A stretch of DNA of 64,000 nucleotides from Streptomyces sp. NBC_01775 (GTDB lineage: Bacteria > Actinomycetota > Actinomycetes > Streptomycetales > Streptomycetaceae): contig NZ_CP109104.1 in the NCBI RefSeq assembly GCF_035917675.1, forward strand, positions 2,108,001 through 2,172,000. Direction: 5' to 3'. The position numbers and the translations under genes were made by a program. This document shows, piece after piece, positions 17,997 to 26,594 of the stretch; the stretch's first letter is position 1; every line of letters starts with the position of its first letter. The notes under the pieces are model-generated. The model had not been told where the DNA came from. It was given only the letters and a program-made list of their open reading frames with translations, and did no database searches.

Positions 17997-18791
17997 GGTG
18001 GCCTCCTCCTCGGCCCTGGCACCTCCATCACCGCACGCGCCCTGTCCACCCTGGCCCGCCACGGCACCACCGTCGTATGCACCGGATCCGGCGTCGTACG
18101 CGCCTACGCAGGCATCCTTCCCGACTCCCTCACCACCACCTGGCTCGAACACCAAGCACGAGCCTGGACCGACGAACAACACCGCCTCGACGTAGCCACC
18201 CGCATGTACCACATGCGCTTCGGCCAGGACGTCCCGCCCGGCACCACCCTCCAGCAACTACGCGGCCTCGAAGGCCAGCGCATGAAAGCCCTCTACAAGA
18301 TCTTCGCCGACCAGCACCGCATCGGCCGCTTCCGCCGCAACTACGACCCCCGCAACTGGCACGACCAGGACCCCGTCAACCAAGCCCTCTCCGCCGCCAA
18401 CACCAGCCTCTACGGCGTCGTCCACGCCGCCATCCTCGCCATCGGCTGCTCACCCGCCCTCGGCTTCGTCCACACCGGAAAACAGCACTCCTTCGTCTAC
18501 GACATCGCCGACCTCTACAAAGCCCGCACCACCATCCCCCTGGCCTTCTCCCTCCACGCCAGCACCGACCCCGAAGCCGAAGCCCGCCGCAAACTCCGCG
18601 AACAGATGCGGCTGATCAAACTCCTGCCGAACATCGTCAAAGACATCCAAACCCTCCTCGACCCCGACCACGACCACGACGCCGACAGCGACGACGAAGA
18701 CCCCGAACGCACCGACGTACCCCTCGTCGAACTGTGGGACCCCCGCACCGGCACCGTGCCCGCCGGCACCAACTACGCAGACCCGGACTGA
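17997..18791 (+). pseudogene. cas1: N-truncated type I-E Cas1
   Basis: Reading frame GGLLLGPGTSITARAL onward matches type I-E Cas1 from about residue 50 to the end. Upstream of 17997 the frame has no start codon and no Cas1 similarity, so the N-terminal beta domain is lost; the first in-frame ATG is at 18204. The metal-binding residues of the integrase are all present: Glu in LRGLEGQRM, His in LGFVHTGKQH and Asp in FVYDIADLYK. The C-terminal tail is unusually acidic (DPDHDHDADSDDEDPE). Cas1 integrates new spacers together with Cas2. Without the N-domain dimer surface it is probably inactive. Confidence 0.75.
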
Positions 18792-18792
18792 C

Positions 18793-19122
18793 ATGCCCGC
18801 CATGACCGTCCTCGCCACCACCGCAGTCCCCGACTCCCTCCGCGGGGCACTCAGCCGCTGGACCATCGAAGTCATCCCCGGCATCTTCGTCGGCACACTC
18901 TCCGCCCGCGTCCGCGACGAACTCTGGGCCGCGGCCTCCGCCGTCGTAGGCGACGGCGCGGCCGTCCTCATCCACCCAGCAGCCAACGAACAGGGCTTCG
19001 CCCTGCGTACCGCAGGACAACGCCGCCGAATCCCACAGGACTTCGACGGCCTGACCCTCATACGGATGCATAGCCCCCACACACAGAACCTGTCGGCAAA
19101 GAACCAGCAAAGCAGCTCCTGA
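18793..19122 (+). CDS. cas2: Type I-E CRISPR endonuclease Cas2
   Basis: 109 residues from the ATG at 18793, or 106 from the ATG at 18802, one base after the cas1 stop. It shows the CasE-type Cas2 ferredoxin fold: MTVLATTAVPDSLRGALSRW, PGIFVGTLSARVRDELW, then an extended C-terminal strand region. Cas2 is the structural dimer that bridges two Cas1 dimers during spacer integration. The repeat array begins 17 bases after the stop. No cas3, cascade genes (cse1, cse2, cas7, cas5, cas6) or second array are in the window, so interference would need other copies in the genome. Confidence 0.85.
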   Translation: MPAMTVLATTAVPDSLRGALSRWTIEVIPGIFVGTLSARVRDELWAAASAVVGDGAAVLIHPAANEQGFALRTAGQRRRIPQDFDGLTLIRMHSPHTQNLSAKNQQSSS

Positions 19123-19139
19123 AGAGCAGGTCAGAAAGG

Positions 19140-19290
19140 GTGCTCTCCGCCCGCGCGGAGGTGGTCCGTTTCACCAATAGGGATTTGAGGTCCGAGGCGA
19201 GTGCTCTCCGCCCGCGCGGAGGTGGTCCGCAAACCGGCCCGGTCCGGGCGTGCGCTCCGTAGTGCTCTCCGCCCGCGCAGAGGTGGTCCG
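19140..19290 (+). CRISPR. Three-repeat type I-E CRISPR array
   Basis: Three 29-bp repeats at 19140-19168, 19201-19229 and 19262-19290, each GTGCTCTCCGCCCGCGCGG (19 of 29 bases shown) with the I-E hairpin CTCCGC/GCGGAG, separated by two 32-bp spacers (19169-19200 and 19230-19261). The third repeat has one change (GCGGAG to GCAGAG) that breaks its hairpin, typical of the end distant from the leader. The leader is only 17 bp between the cas2 stop and the first repeat. Spacer and repeat lengths are exactly those of type I-E. Confidence 0.93.
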
Positions 19291-19608
19291 CTGACGTACC
19301 CGTTGGCCCTGGAGCGCTGACGCGCTCGAAGGTTAAGGCGCGCGGGCCGGCACGCGTGCCGGGTGGTGCTGCGGAGCCTCCCAATAGAACATGAGTACGA
19401 TTCTAGACTCTCGCGGCTTGGCAGACAGCGTCAGGCATCGACGCGAGAGGTCAGCCGGACCGAGACTCAAAGGGCGCTCTGACCGGCGCACGGAGTGCCC
19501 GGCGCCGATTGACTGCGCCGATGCCTTCGACGGGCGCCCAGCGCTACACCGCCCCGGCCTGCCTGTTGAGCAGTGCCCCTTCAACCTCCCTGGTCCGTCG
19601 CCGTGGGG
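19291..19608. other. Non-coding stretch after the CRISPR array
   Basis: About 320 bases with no additional repeat unit. Small frames on both strands lack ribosome sites or recognisable domains. Confidence 0.4.
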
Positions 19609-20187
19609 TCAGTGCCTCAGTCGGTAGCGGGTGACGCGGGATCGCGCCGAGGTGACGCTCAGCCCGAGGGCTTCCCCGACCGCTTCCGCGGGCACCTCCT
19701 CGGCACGGATCTCGAAGGCGGCTGTACGGCCGATGTCGGCAGCGAGGCGCTCCAGCGCACTCGCCGCCCTCAGAGCGGCGGTCGGCGACTGCTCGGCCAG
19801 CGCGTGCAGCCGCTCCGCCAGCACTTCCAGTCCGTCTGTCACCTCGGCCGGGAGCGGGATTGCGCGGGCCTCGACCTCGGCGATATGCGCCGACCAGTCC
19901 TCGTAGGACTCGGAGTCGTCGAAGTCGCCGGGCCGGGTTTCCCCGATGCGGTCCCAATCCAGCTCGATGCGACGCGTACCGCGCCAGCCGCAGGTGCACG
20001 CGGCCCGCGCCTGGGCAGCCACCGGCCGGTTCAGGATGCCGCTGTAGGCCCACCACGCGCTGGTCTTCTCCATGTGGCTGCCGCTGCCGGCATCCAGGTA
20101 CACCGGCTTGGGCTCACTCCCATCGGCCAGGAGTGCCCCGGTCCACCCCTCGTGCGAGTCCCCGAACTCCTCGCTCGTCCACCCCAT
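19609..20187 (-). CDS. Hypothetical protein with C-terminal sigma-region-4-like helix
   Basis: 192 residues, ATG at 20187 with GAGGAGAGG seven bases upstream. The N-terminal half has conserved-looking aromatic and cysteine residues (TSAWWAYSG, ACTCGWRG), suggesting a small metal or nucleic-acid-binding domain. The C-terminal 25 residues (GEALGLSVTSARSRVTRY) read like the recognition helix-turn-helix of sigma region 4 or a repressor. Proteins of this layout occur in Streptomyces plasmids and islands; no function is known to me. A MazG-like relic lies upstream on the same strand. Confidence 0.65.
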   Translation of the reverse strand: MGWTSEEFGDSHEGWTGALLADGSEPKPVYLDAGSGSHMEKTSAWWAYSGILNRPVAAQARAACTCGWRGTRRIELDWDRIGETRPGDFDDSESYEDWSAHIAEVEARAIPLPAEVTDGLEVLAERLHALAEQSPTAALRAASALERLAADIGRTAAFEIRAEEVPAEAVGEALGLSVTSARSRVTRYRLRH

Positions 20188-20359
20188 CGCCTCTCCTCAC
20201 CTGTGCCGGGCCGCTGCGGGGACACACGGCATGACGACGATGAGCGCCGCGTACCCCACAAGCCGAGCATGACCGAGCGGCTCGGGCAGGCAGGCGGGAA
20301 TACCCGAATCAGTGGCGCCGAACGCTTTCCCCGCCGGACCCTGCACCCGCCCTGCACCC

Positions 20360-20693
20360 GGGGCGCTGGTGTCGCCAGGTCCGTTCACAGCGCACCAGGC
20401 ACAGGGGCTCGGTTGCGGGAGTGCGTCGCACCGGACCCGGCGGGGATGTCACGATCACGTCGCACAGTTCCTGGTGGACGTCGTCCCACGTGTGCGACTC
20501 GCCCTTGCGCGAATTGGCGCCCATCGCCCGCCCATCGCCCCGTGCATCGCCTCGGAAACCTCACCGAACTCCTCATCGATCTTGAGCACCCGCCACAGCT
20601 CACAGCGTGATGTCGTCCGCGACCGCCGGATCCGCGATCACGTCCAGCCATCAGCACAGCCGCTCCACGCGACTCCAGGTCGTGTCGTCCGTC
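20360..20693 (-). pseudogene. MazG-like nucleotide pyrophosphohydrolase relic
   Basis: Across three frames one can read WLDVIADPAV, then ELWRVLKIDEEFGEVSEAMHG, then GANSRKGESHTWDDVHQELC and DVIVTS. This is the MazG-like all-alpha NTP pyrophosphatase core with its ExxE helix and ExxD metal motifs. The gene is broken by an in-frame TGA before WLDV, a frameshift before the first helix, and an 11-base tandem duplication (GATGGGCGGGC region) that shifts the frame before GANSRKG. The start codon also looks mutated: GGAG followed by ACG at 20693. It was an intact housecleaning or phage-defence nucleotide hydrolase not long ago. Confidence 0.6.
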
Positions 20694-20869
20694 AGAGGAC
20701 TCCTTGGACCGTTCGAGAAGGTCAGCGCACAGCCGTCAAAGACCGCGCCAACAAGCGTGCGACGGCTGCCGCGTTGTACTCGTAGGACCGGGCGCCGGCT
20801 CGTCGCCCCACGCGAGGTGGCGGCACACCCCCGAGTCCGCCGGGATGCCGGAGGATGCGGGATAGCCGC

Positions 20870-21910
20870 TCATCTACCGGCCTTCTCACTCGGAGCGGTG
20901 GCACTCGGCGGGCTGCCACGCCTCGTGGCCGGGATCGTGACCTGCTCCTCGGCGCGTACCTGGAGGACGGAGACCGCGAGCACGGACGGGAGGAAGGCCA
21001 GGACCAGGATGGCGTTCGCGTACGGCGGCGGCGCAAAGAGAATCAGGTCGTAGCCGAGGTGCGCTACGACGAGGGGGAGCACGCGGCGGTAGCGGTAGTA
21101 CAGCCAGGCGCAGGCGACGCCGAGTGCGAGGGCGGCGAGTGTCACCCAGCCCAGGTACATGTGGGGCAGGGCCCGCATGAGCGCGCTGACCACCAGGCAC
21201 TCCCACAGCGGTCGGCGGGCCGCCGCCAGGAGCGCGACCACCAACGCTGTGACTGCCACTTCCTCGATGACCGAGGACCAGACGATGCCCACGATCAACT
21301 CCACGTGCTCGCGCAGCCCCTCGGGCGGCGGCTCCGCACCCTGGGGACCGGGCAGCCGCCGCAGAGGGTTCTGGAGTGCGCCGGCGGTAAGGAACGCGGC
21401 CATGCAGGCCCCGGTGACCAGCCAGAACGGCGCAGAGCCTGTCCGGGCCTTGCGCCTCGCACGCGGGCGGACCTGCCCGAGGGGGATCCCGGCGTGGCCC
21501 GCGATCGCGACGGCCAACCAGACCAAAAGGGTGAGTTGAGCCAGGCTGCCGACCACGAGCGTGGGCTGCCCGGAGGGGGCTGCGAGCCCCGCGAAGTCGA
21601 TCACGGTGAGGACCAGGAGCGCACTGCTCGCGGCGTAGCGAGCGCGTCGGTGGGATGGTGAAAGGCCGGTCTCGGCGCGTAGCAGGAGGACGAGCCAGAC
21701 CCACGCCGCCGTGCTTGTGGCGCTCGTCAGGGCGTGCCCGACCTCGTTGGCCTGTGCGAGGTTCACGTCCACGCCGCACAGGCCGGCCAGGGCGTGCGAG
21801 GCGGTCCACAAGTAGGGCAGCGCGACGGCGGCGTACAGGCCGAGCACCCCTCTATAGGCGTGAGCTGGCACGGGCGGCACTGCACCGTCGGAGGATATGG
21901 AGGAGGGCAC
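20870..21910 (-). CDS. CPBP family intramembrane metalloprotease
   Basis: 346 residues from a GTG at 21910, with about eight hydrophobic segments. The Abi/CPBP motifs are visible in the C-terminal half: motif 1 with paired glutamates in VIEEVAVTALV, motif 2 in RALPHMYLGW (His), and motif 3 in VVAHLGYDL (His). These residues form the glutamate/histidine active site of CAAX-type and bacteriocin self-immunity proteases in the cytoplasmic membrane. The expected R after EE is replaced by V, so catalytic competence is less certain. It overlaps a possible small membrane ORF at its 5' end. Confidence 0.75.
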   Translation of the reverse strand: MPSSISSDGAVPPVPAHAYRGVLGLYAAVALPYLWTASHALAGLCGVDVNLAQANEVGHALTSATSTAAWVWLVLLLRAETGLSPSHRRARYAASSALLVLTVIDFAGLAAPSGQPTLVVGSLAQLTLLVWLAVAIAGHAGIPLGQVRPRARRKARTGSAPFWLVTGACMAAFLTAGALQNPLRRLPGPQGAEPPPEGLREHVELIVGIVWSSVIEEVAVTALVVALLAAARRPLWECLVVSALMRALPHMYLGWVTLAALALGVACAWLYYRYRRVLPLVVAHLGYDLILFAPPPYANAILVLAFLPSVLAVSVLQVRAEEQVTIPATRRGSPPSATAPSEKAGR

Positions 21911-22035
21911 GAACGTCCATTCATCGGTAGGTAGGTGGGGGGCGTGGGCCAGGAGCGGGTTACGCCGTAGGCGAGGGCACCCAGCACAGCGGCCAGTGCG
22001 AGGAAATACAGGACCTCTTGGCGTCGGCGGTTCAC
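21763..22035 (-). CDS. Possible small membrane ORF overlapping the CPBP gene
   Basis: The GTG at 22035 overlaps the preceding stop as GTGA. The product begins NRRRQEVLYFLALAAVLGAL, a basic head plus a convincing single membrane helix, then becomes Pro/Cys-rich (NGRSCPPPYPPTVQCRPCQ) and overlaps the CPBP gene out of frame. Only the first 45 residues look protein-like. It could be the remains of a membrane protein that once read into the neighbour; low confidence. Confidence 0.25.
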   Translation of the reverse strand: MNRRRQEVLYFLALAAVLGALAYGVTRSWPTPPTYLPMNGRSCPPPYPPTVQCRPCQLTPIEGCSACTPPSRCPTCGPPRTPWPACAAWT

Positions 22036-22193
22036 CGGGCGAATCGCGGGTGCGGTCTGCGCTGGCGGTGTCCAGAGCGGTGAGGCACTACGCCCTGGCA
22101 GCCGGTCAGGACACGCCGTACGGCAAGCAGATCGGGCAGGTCGTCAGGCGCTGCCGGGGTGTGGGGGGATGTGGTCGGGTCGATGGTCGACAT
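22032..22193 (-). CDS. Possible 53-residue ORF
   Basis: ATG at 22193 with GGAAAG close upstream; product STIDPTTSPHTPAAPDDLP and onward, ending RRPHPRFAR. It stops in a GTGA overlap with the ORF at 22035, which is the main reason to list it. No domain is recognisable, and a frameshift within it would instead fuse to the following membrane helix. Low confidence. Confidence 0.2.
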   Translation of the reverse strand: MSTIDPTTSPHTPAAPDDLPDLLAVRRVLTGCQGVVPHRSGHRQRRPHPRFAR

Positions 22194-22385
22194 CACTTTC
22201 CTGAGAGGTGAAGGAGTGCTGCGGGCCCGGCGAACAGGTCGTGGTGGCCGGGACGGCGCGGACGGTCTTGGCGTGTGGGGAGTGGGTGGCCCCAGGCGGT
22301 TGGGCCGAGTCGGCATCGCGGCCCGAACCGCCCCGTCGGAGCCCGGGGTGCCGGCGGTTGCCGGCTCTCACCCGGGTGACTTGTG

Positions 22386-23804
22386 TCAGGAAGGGAACAG
22401 GCCGCGCTGCCGCTCGATGTCGGTGACTTCGTAATGCATGGCGGCCAGCTCGTGCAGGGCGTGCTGCGCGTAGTGCTCGACCACGTCGTCGCCCAGCGCC
22501 CCACGCACGTTCTCGCCGTAAAAGCGTTCGACCGCCGTTTCGAGGGTGTGCGGCAAGGGCGGCGCGGTGGTGTCCTCGTAGGCGTTGCCGCGACGGGGTG
22601 AGGGGGTCCCGGGTTTCCTGGTGAGGCCGTGGTGCACGGCGGCCAGGGCCGCGGCCACCGCCAGATACGGGTCGGCATCCGCGCCCGGCGCCCGCAGTTC
22701 CAGGTGCACGCCCTCGTCGTGTCCGACCACGCGTATCGAGCAGGTGCGATTGTCGTAGCCCCAAGCCATGTTGACCGGTGCGAAGGATCGCGGGCGCCAC
22801 CGCTTGTAGGAGTTCACGGTCGGGGCGTAGAGGGGGGCGAGGTCGCCGAACAGCTCGGCCAGTCCGCCGACGACGCGGAGACCCTCGTCCGACAGGGCGT
22901 CGCCGTCAGGACCGGGCAGCATCGGCTCGCCCTCACGCCACAAGGACAGGTGGATATGCAGCCCGCTCCCGACGCCGGTGACCGGAGAGGCCATGAACGT
23001 GGCACCAGCACCGTTCCGGTCCGCGACCGAGGTGGCCGCGTGCTTGAGCAGTACATGCGTGTCGGCAGACTCCATCGGAGGCTGCGGCGCGAAGGTCACC
23101 TCGACCTGGCCGTGTCCGCTCTCGCACTTGAGCGCCTCCAGGGGCAGGCCGGCGCCGCGCAGATCCGCACCGATCGCCCGCAGCAGCTCGGTGCGCGGGT
23201 TCGCATCGAGGCTGTAGTCCAGGTTCGCCTCGACCATCAGGCGTGGGACATGTCCGGCGTCCTCGCCGTGCGGGTCGCCTTCGTGGAAGAGGACGAACTC
23301 CGACTCCAGCCCGATCCACGCTGTGATCCCGAGACTGGCCAGGCGGTAGATCTGGTGGCGCAGGACATGCCGGGGCGAGACACGCACAGGCGTGCCGTCC
23401 GCGCCGACCGGATCGGCGAGCACCAGTGCCGACCCGGGGACCCACGGCGCCAGGCGCAGGGTGTCCAGATCCGGACGCAGTCTGCAGTCCTGGAACCCGG
23501 TCGACCAGGAGGCGAGGTCGATGCCGTCGACCGTGCGCATCTCGGGGTCCGTGGCCAGCAAATAGGCGCACGCGTCTGCCTCACCGTTCCGGTCCAGGAA
23601 ACGGTCCAGGAAGGGCGCGGCGTTGCAGTATTTCCCACGCAGACGGCCTCGGGCCGCGGGCCAGCCGAGCATCACCGAATTCACGTGGCCGGCGCCGACG
23701 GACGCCTTCAACTCGGCGGGGGTAACGGTCCCGCTTTGCCGCCGGCTGGCTGTGGGGAGCGGCTGGCCGGATGTGGGGAGCGGCGTGGGAGCGACGTCAG
23801 TCAA
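22386..23804 (-). CDS. Glutamine synthetase-like gamma-glutamyl ligase
   Basis: About 472 residues. A TTG start at 23804 is chosen because CGGAGGCC precedes it; it overlaps the permease stop by eight bases, so the two are translationally coupled. It shows the glutamine synthetase beta-grasp and catalytic domains: WIGLESEFVLFH, VEANLDYSLD, GHGQVEVTFAP, GSGLHIHLSL, NSYKRWRPRSFAP, DNRTCSIRVVG and LELRAPGADADPYL. Streptomyces homologues of this GlnA3/PuuA class glutamylate polyamines or ethanolamine rather than ammonia. The adjacent permease fits uptake followed by gamma-glutamylation. The exact amine is not predictable. Confidence 0.85.
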   Translation of the reverse strand: MTDVAPTPLPTSGQPLPTASRRQSGTVTPAELKASVGAGHVNSVMLGWPAARGRLRGKYCNAAPFLDRFLDRNGEADACAYLLATDPEMRTVDGIDLASWSTGFQDCRLRPDLDTLRLAPWVPGSALVLADPVGADGTPVRVSPRHVLRHQIYRLASLGITAWIGLESEFVLFHEGDPHGEDAGHVPRLMVEANLDYSLDANPRTELLRAIGADLRGAGLPLEALKCESGHGQVEVTFAPQPPMESADTHVLLKHAATSVADRNGAGATFMASPVTGVGSGLHIHLSLWREGEPMLPGPDGDALSDEGLRVVGGLAELFGDLAPLYAPTVNSYKRWRPRSFAPVNMAWGYDNRTCSIRVVGHDEGVHLELRAPGADADPYLAVAAALAAVHHGLTRKPGTPSPRRGNAYEDTTAPPLPHTLETAVERFYGENVRGALGDDVVEHYAQHALHELAAMHYEVTDIERQRGLFPS

Positions 23805-25326
23805 GGTCGGCCTCCGCCGTGGGGGCACGGTGGCTGGTCACAGCGGGAACGCGGTAGTTCTTGCGGCCCGACCCCATCCACACGACGGTCGCCAGGAGCA
23901 GCCCGAGTCCGAGAGCCACAGGGGCGTAGTTGAACGTCTCCACCGAGAACAGGCCGCCGCCTGCGGGACGGGCTTGCGGGAGGCTGAACAGCGCGGTGCC
24001 GAAGACGATGAAGACAAGGGAAATCACTCCGAGTCCGACGCCCCAGCCTTTGGCGTGCCAGTCGCCGGTCTGGAAGGTCTTGCGGTTGCGCACTCGCAGG
24101 AAGATGGGGATCGCGACCGCGGGATAGAAGCCGACCACGTTGATCGCGACCACGGCCGTGTACGCGGTCGGGCTCCACAGTGCGGGGGAGGCGAGGACTG
24201 CGGCCCAGAAGACGGTGAAGACGATGGCGAGGGCCGGGATGTTGCGGCGGTTGATCCTCGCCCAGAGGGACGAGCCGGGAATCGCCCGGTCCCGCGAGAA
24301 ACTCCACACCAGCCGCGAACAGGCCGCGACCTCGGCAAAGCCGCAGAAGAGCTGGGCGCCGATCACGATCAGCAACAGCAGCTTCGCCCCGGTCATGCCC
24401 AGGGAGTCCAGGAAGATCTGGGCCGGAGGCGATTCGGCCCCCTGGGCCTTGCCCCAGTTCTGCATGGCGAAGGTGACCGCTCCCAGTAGCAGGAACCCGG
24501 CGATACCCGAGACCCATACGGAGCGGACCATGCCCCGGGGTGAGTTCATGGCGCTCTGGACTGTCTCCTCGGACACGTGCGCGGACGCATCCCAGCCGCA
24601 GAACGTGTACCAGGCCGTCAGCAGCCCGATCAGGGATACGTAGAAGGCCGGGAACCCCGTGTCGTTGTTCCAGTGCCCGACCACGAACCCGGGCGACTGG
24701 TGCTCACCGGGGACCACCACCAGGACCACGACGATGGCCGCCACCCCGATCAGGTGCCACCACGCGCTCACCGACGCGAGGACGGCCACGACCTTGGCGC
24801 GGAACAGGTTCATGGCCACGTGCAGCAGCAGAATGCCCAGGAAGATGAGGAAGATGTCATTGCTGCTCGGCGAGATGCCCCACTGCATTTCCAGGAACAT
24901 CCCGGTGATGGTCGCGGCGCCGAAGTCAATCGATGCGACCGCGCCGATCAGCCCCAGCATGTTCAACCAGCCCGTGTACCAGCCCCATTTGCGGCCCCCC
25001 AGTCGCTCCGACATGTAGTAGAGGCCACCGGCAGTCGGATACTTGCTGACGATTTCCGCCAATGAGATCGCGATACACATCACGATCACAGTCACCGCGA
25101 TCCAGCCGAGCATCATGACCCGGGGCCCGCCCGTGTTCATCCCGTACAGGTACATCCCCAGACAGCCTGTCGGAACGGAGATGACGGAGAAGGAGAACGC
25201 GAAATTCTGGAACCCGGACAGTCGGCGGGTAAGTCTCGGCTCATACCCCAGCGCCTTGAGTTTCCGTTCGTCGTCCAATGCCCCACCGGAATGGGTTCCG
25301 AGGGGATTCTTACTTATCACGGGCAT
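23797..25326 (-). CDS. APC superfamily amino acid/polyamine permease
   Basis: 509 residues from the ATG at 25326 (AAGGGAA upstream), with about 12-13 membrane helices. APC signatures include GFQNFAFSFSVISVPTGCLG in helix 1, AEIVSKYPTAGGLYYMSERLGG, WYTFCGWDASAHVSEET in helix 6 and ACSRLVWSFSRDRAIPGS. The W-D-A-S-A-H-V-S-E-E segment is typical of GABA/polyamine/choline-type transporters (AAT/ACT family). It lies in one operon with the downstream glutamylating ligase and the upstream unknown gene, 41 bp away, and likely imports the ligase substrate. Confidence 0.88.
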   Translation of the reverse strand: MPVISKNPLGTHSGGALDDERKLKALGYEPRLTRRLSGFQNFAFSFSVISVPTGCLGMYLYGMNTGGPRVMMLGWIAVTVIVMCIAISLAEIVSKYPTAGGLYYMSERLGGRKWGWYTGWLNMLGLIGAVASIDFGAATITGMFLEMQWGISPSSNDIFLIFLGILLLHVAMNLFRAKVVAVLASVSAWWHLIGVAAIVVVLVVVPGEHQSPGFVVGHWNNDTGFPAFYVSLIGLLTAWYTFCGWDASAHVSEETVQSAMNSPRGMVRSVWVSGIAGFLLLGAVTFAMQNWGKAQGAESPPAQIFLDSLGMTGAKLLLLIVIGAQLFCGFAEVAACSRLVWSFSRDRAIPGSSLWARINRRNIPALAIVFTVFWAAVLASPALWSPTAYTAVVAINVVGFYPAVAIPIFLRVRNRKTFQTGDWHAKGWGVGLGVISLVFIVFGTALFSLPQARPAGGGLFSVETFNYAPVALGLGLLLATVVWMGSGRKNYRVPAVTSHRAPTAEADLD

Positions 25327-25367
25327 GCGGGTTCCCTTGGTGTTGATCGATTGAGCCGGTGAGGGCT

Positions 25368-26507
25368 TCAGTGGTCGGGGTGGGGCGGCCAGCGTGGGCG
25401 GCCTGGAGGGGGATTCCGGTGGTTGGCCGCGTAGGACAGGCACTGACGGCGGGCCAGCGTGAATGCCTCCTCCGGGGTTTGTGTGGGCCCGTTCTCGTCG
25501 CTCTCGTAGACCCAGGGCTGCCGGGTCATATACGGGCCGAGTTCGGTGAACACTCGTGCCCCCTCGGTGAATTCGGCACAGCACCACAGGGCATAGGCGA
25601 GGTACGACAGATCCAGGTGCGAGGTCGGCTCCCGGGAGTGGTCGCGGTGGTCGAACCACCCGGACAGGGCACGCTCCGCCTCCTCCTGGGCCATCCCTCG
25701 CGTTACTGAATCCCGCCACGGGTTCAGCCAGCGCGCCTCGCCCGTTGACGCCCGGGTGCGCTGCCAGTGGTACTGCTCGGTGCGCGCGTACAACGGCAGA
25801 ACGAGCAGGGGGGACCCGCGGGGCGCGCGAGAAGCGGCCCAGCGCGAGAAATCGAAGGCGACGTGGGGCTGGTCGGCCAGGAACTGACGCATTCGGTGAT
25901 ATGCCTCGCGTAGATGCGCGTGCTGCGTCGCCTGGCGCAAAAGCTCCCACGGGCCGCGCGGCAGCCATTCCTGTTCGGGCGGGGCGTCGTTGCACAGCCC
26001 CAATACGCTGGGGGTTCGCGTGCAGCACAGCCTCATCAGGCATATCCATGGCACCGGGTCCCTGGGCCACTGCTGCGCGATCCACCAACTCGTCCTGACG
26101 GCGGATTGCACCATGCCGGCGGCTTCGGGGAGTTCGCGTTGGAAGGCTCGCATCGCTCGTTCCGTCTCCACCCGGGCGGTCATCACCCAGGCGTTGCTCG
26201 ACTGAGGCTTTTCCTCTCGCCAAGTGCCCACTGCGTTGGTCCGGGCGGCGATGCTGCCGAGAATTCGTGTCCGCGAGACCCTCAGCTCCCAGCTTGGAGT
26301 GCCGGCCAGCAAGTCACTCATGGAATTCCACAGCCCTCGGTCCACATCGCCCAGGGCTTGCCCAAGTTCCGTGTCGGACCCTGCCTCCGAATATGAGGGA
26401 CGGAAATCCACCTGATTTGCTTCGGATACCTCCTGCCATACGGACTCCGGGACAGGAGGGCATCTTGAGTCTCTCTTCAGAAAATTGAATGAGGGAATGA
26501 GCGGCAC
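25368..26507 (-). CDS. Hypothetical helical protein, first gene of the permease operon
   Basis: 379 residues, no signal peptide or membrane segment. It is rich in tryptophan and arginine, with helical, TPR-like stretches: AHLREAYHRMRQFLADQP, FDFSRWAASRAPRGSPLLVL, ARTEQYHWQRTRA, then LDLSYLAYALWCCAEF near the end. The recurring helix-W patterns suggest a repeat fold that binds protein or nucleic acid. It is followed by the permease at 41 bp. I do not recognise the family; a link to the amine pathway rests only on position. Confidence 0.65.
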   Translation of the reverse strand: MPLIPSFNFLKRDSRCPPVPESVWQEVSEANQVDFRPSYSEAGSDTELGQALGDVDRGLWNSMSDLLAGTPSWELRVSRTRILGSIAARTNAVGTWREEKPQSSNAWVMTARVETERAMRAFQRELPEAAGMVQSAVRTSWWIAQQWPRDPVPWICLMRLCCTRTPSVLGLCNDAPPEQEWLPRGPWELLRQATQHAHLREAYHRMRQFLADQPHVAFDFSRWAASRAPRGSPLLVLPLYARTEQYHWQRTRASTGEARWLNPWRDSVTRGMAQEEAERALSGWFDHRDHSREPTSHLDLSYLAYALWCCAEFTEGARVFTELGPYMTRQPWVYESDENGPTQTPEEAFTLARRQCLSYAANHRNPPPGRPRWPPHPDH

Positions 26508-26594
26508 GGGGAGTTCGCTCCCAAGTTGGGCATGGGGGTCTTAAGGAGTGGAATGTGTATGGGGGTTGCTGACAATGCGAGCTGTATGCCGATT

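Noticed and set aside
18077..18805. Arg/Pro-rich plus-strand frame overlapping cas1
   Set aside because: Composition (HPPATTRPRRPAH) is typical of an out-of-frame reading of GC-rich coding DNA; the cas1 frame carries real motifs.
19291..19608. Further CRISPR repeats downstream of the third
   Set aside because: No match to the 29-bp repeat at the expected 61-bp spacing; the third repeat is already degenerate.
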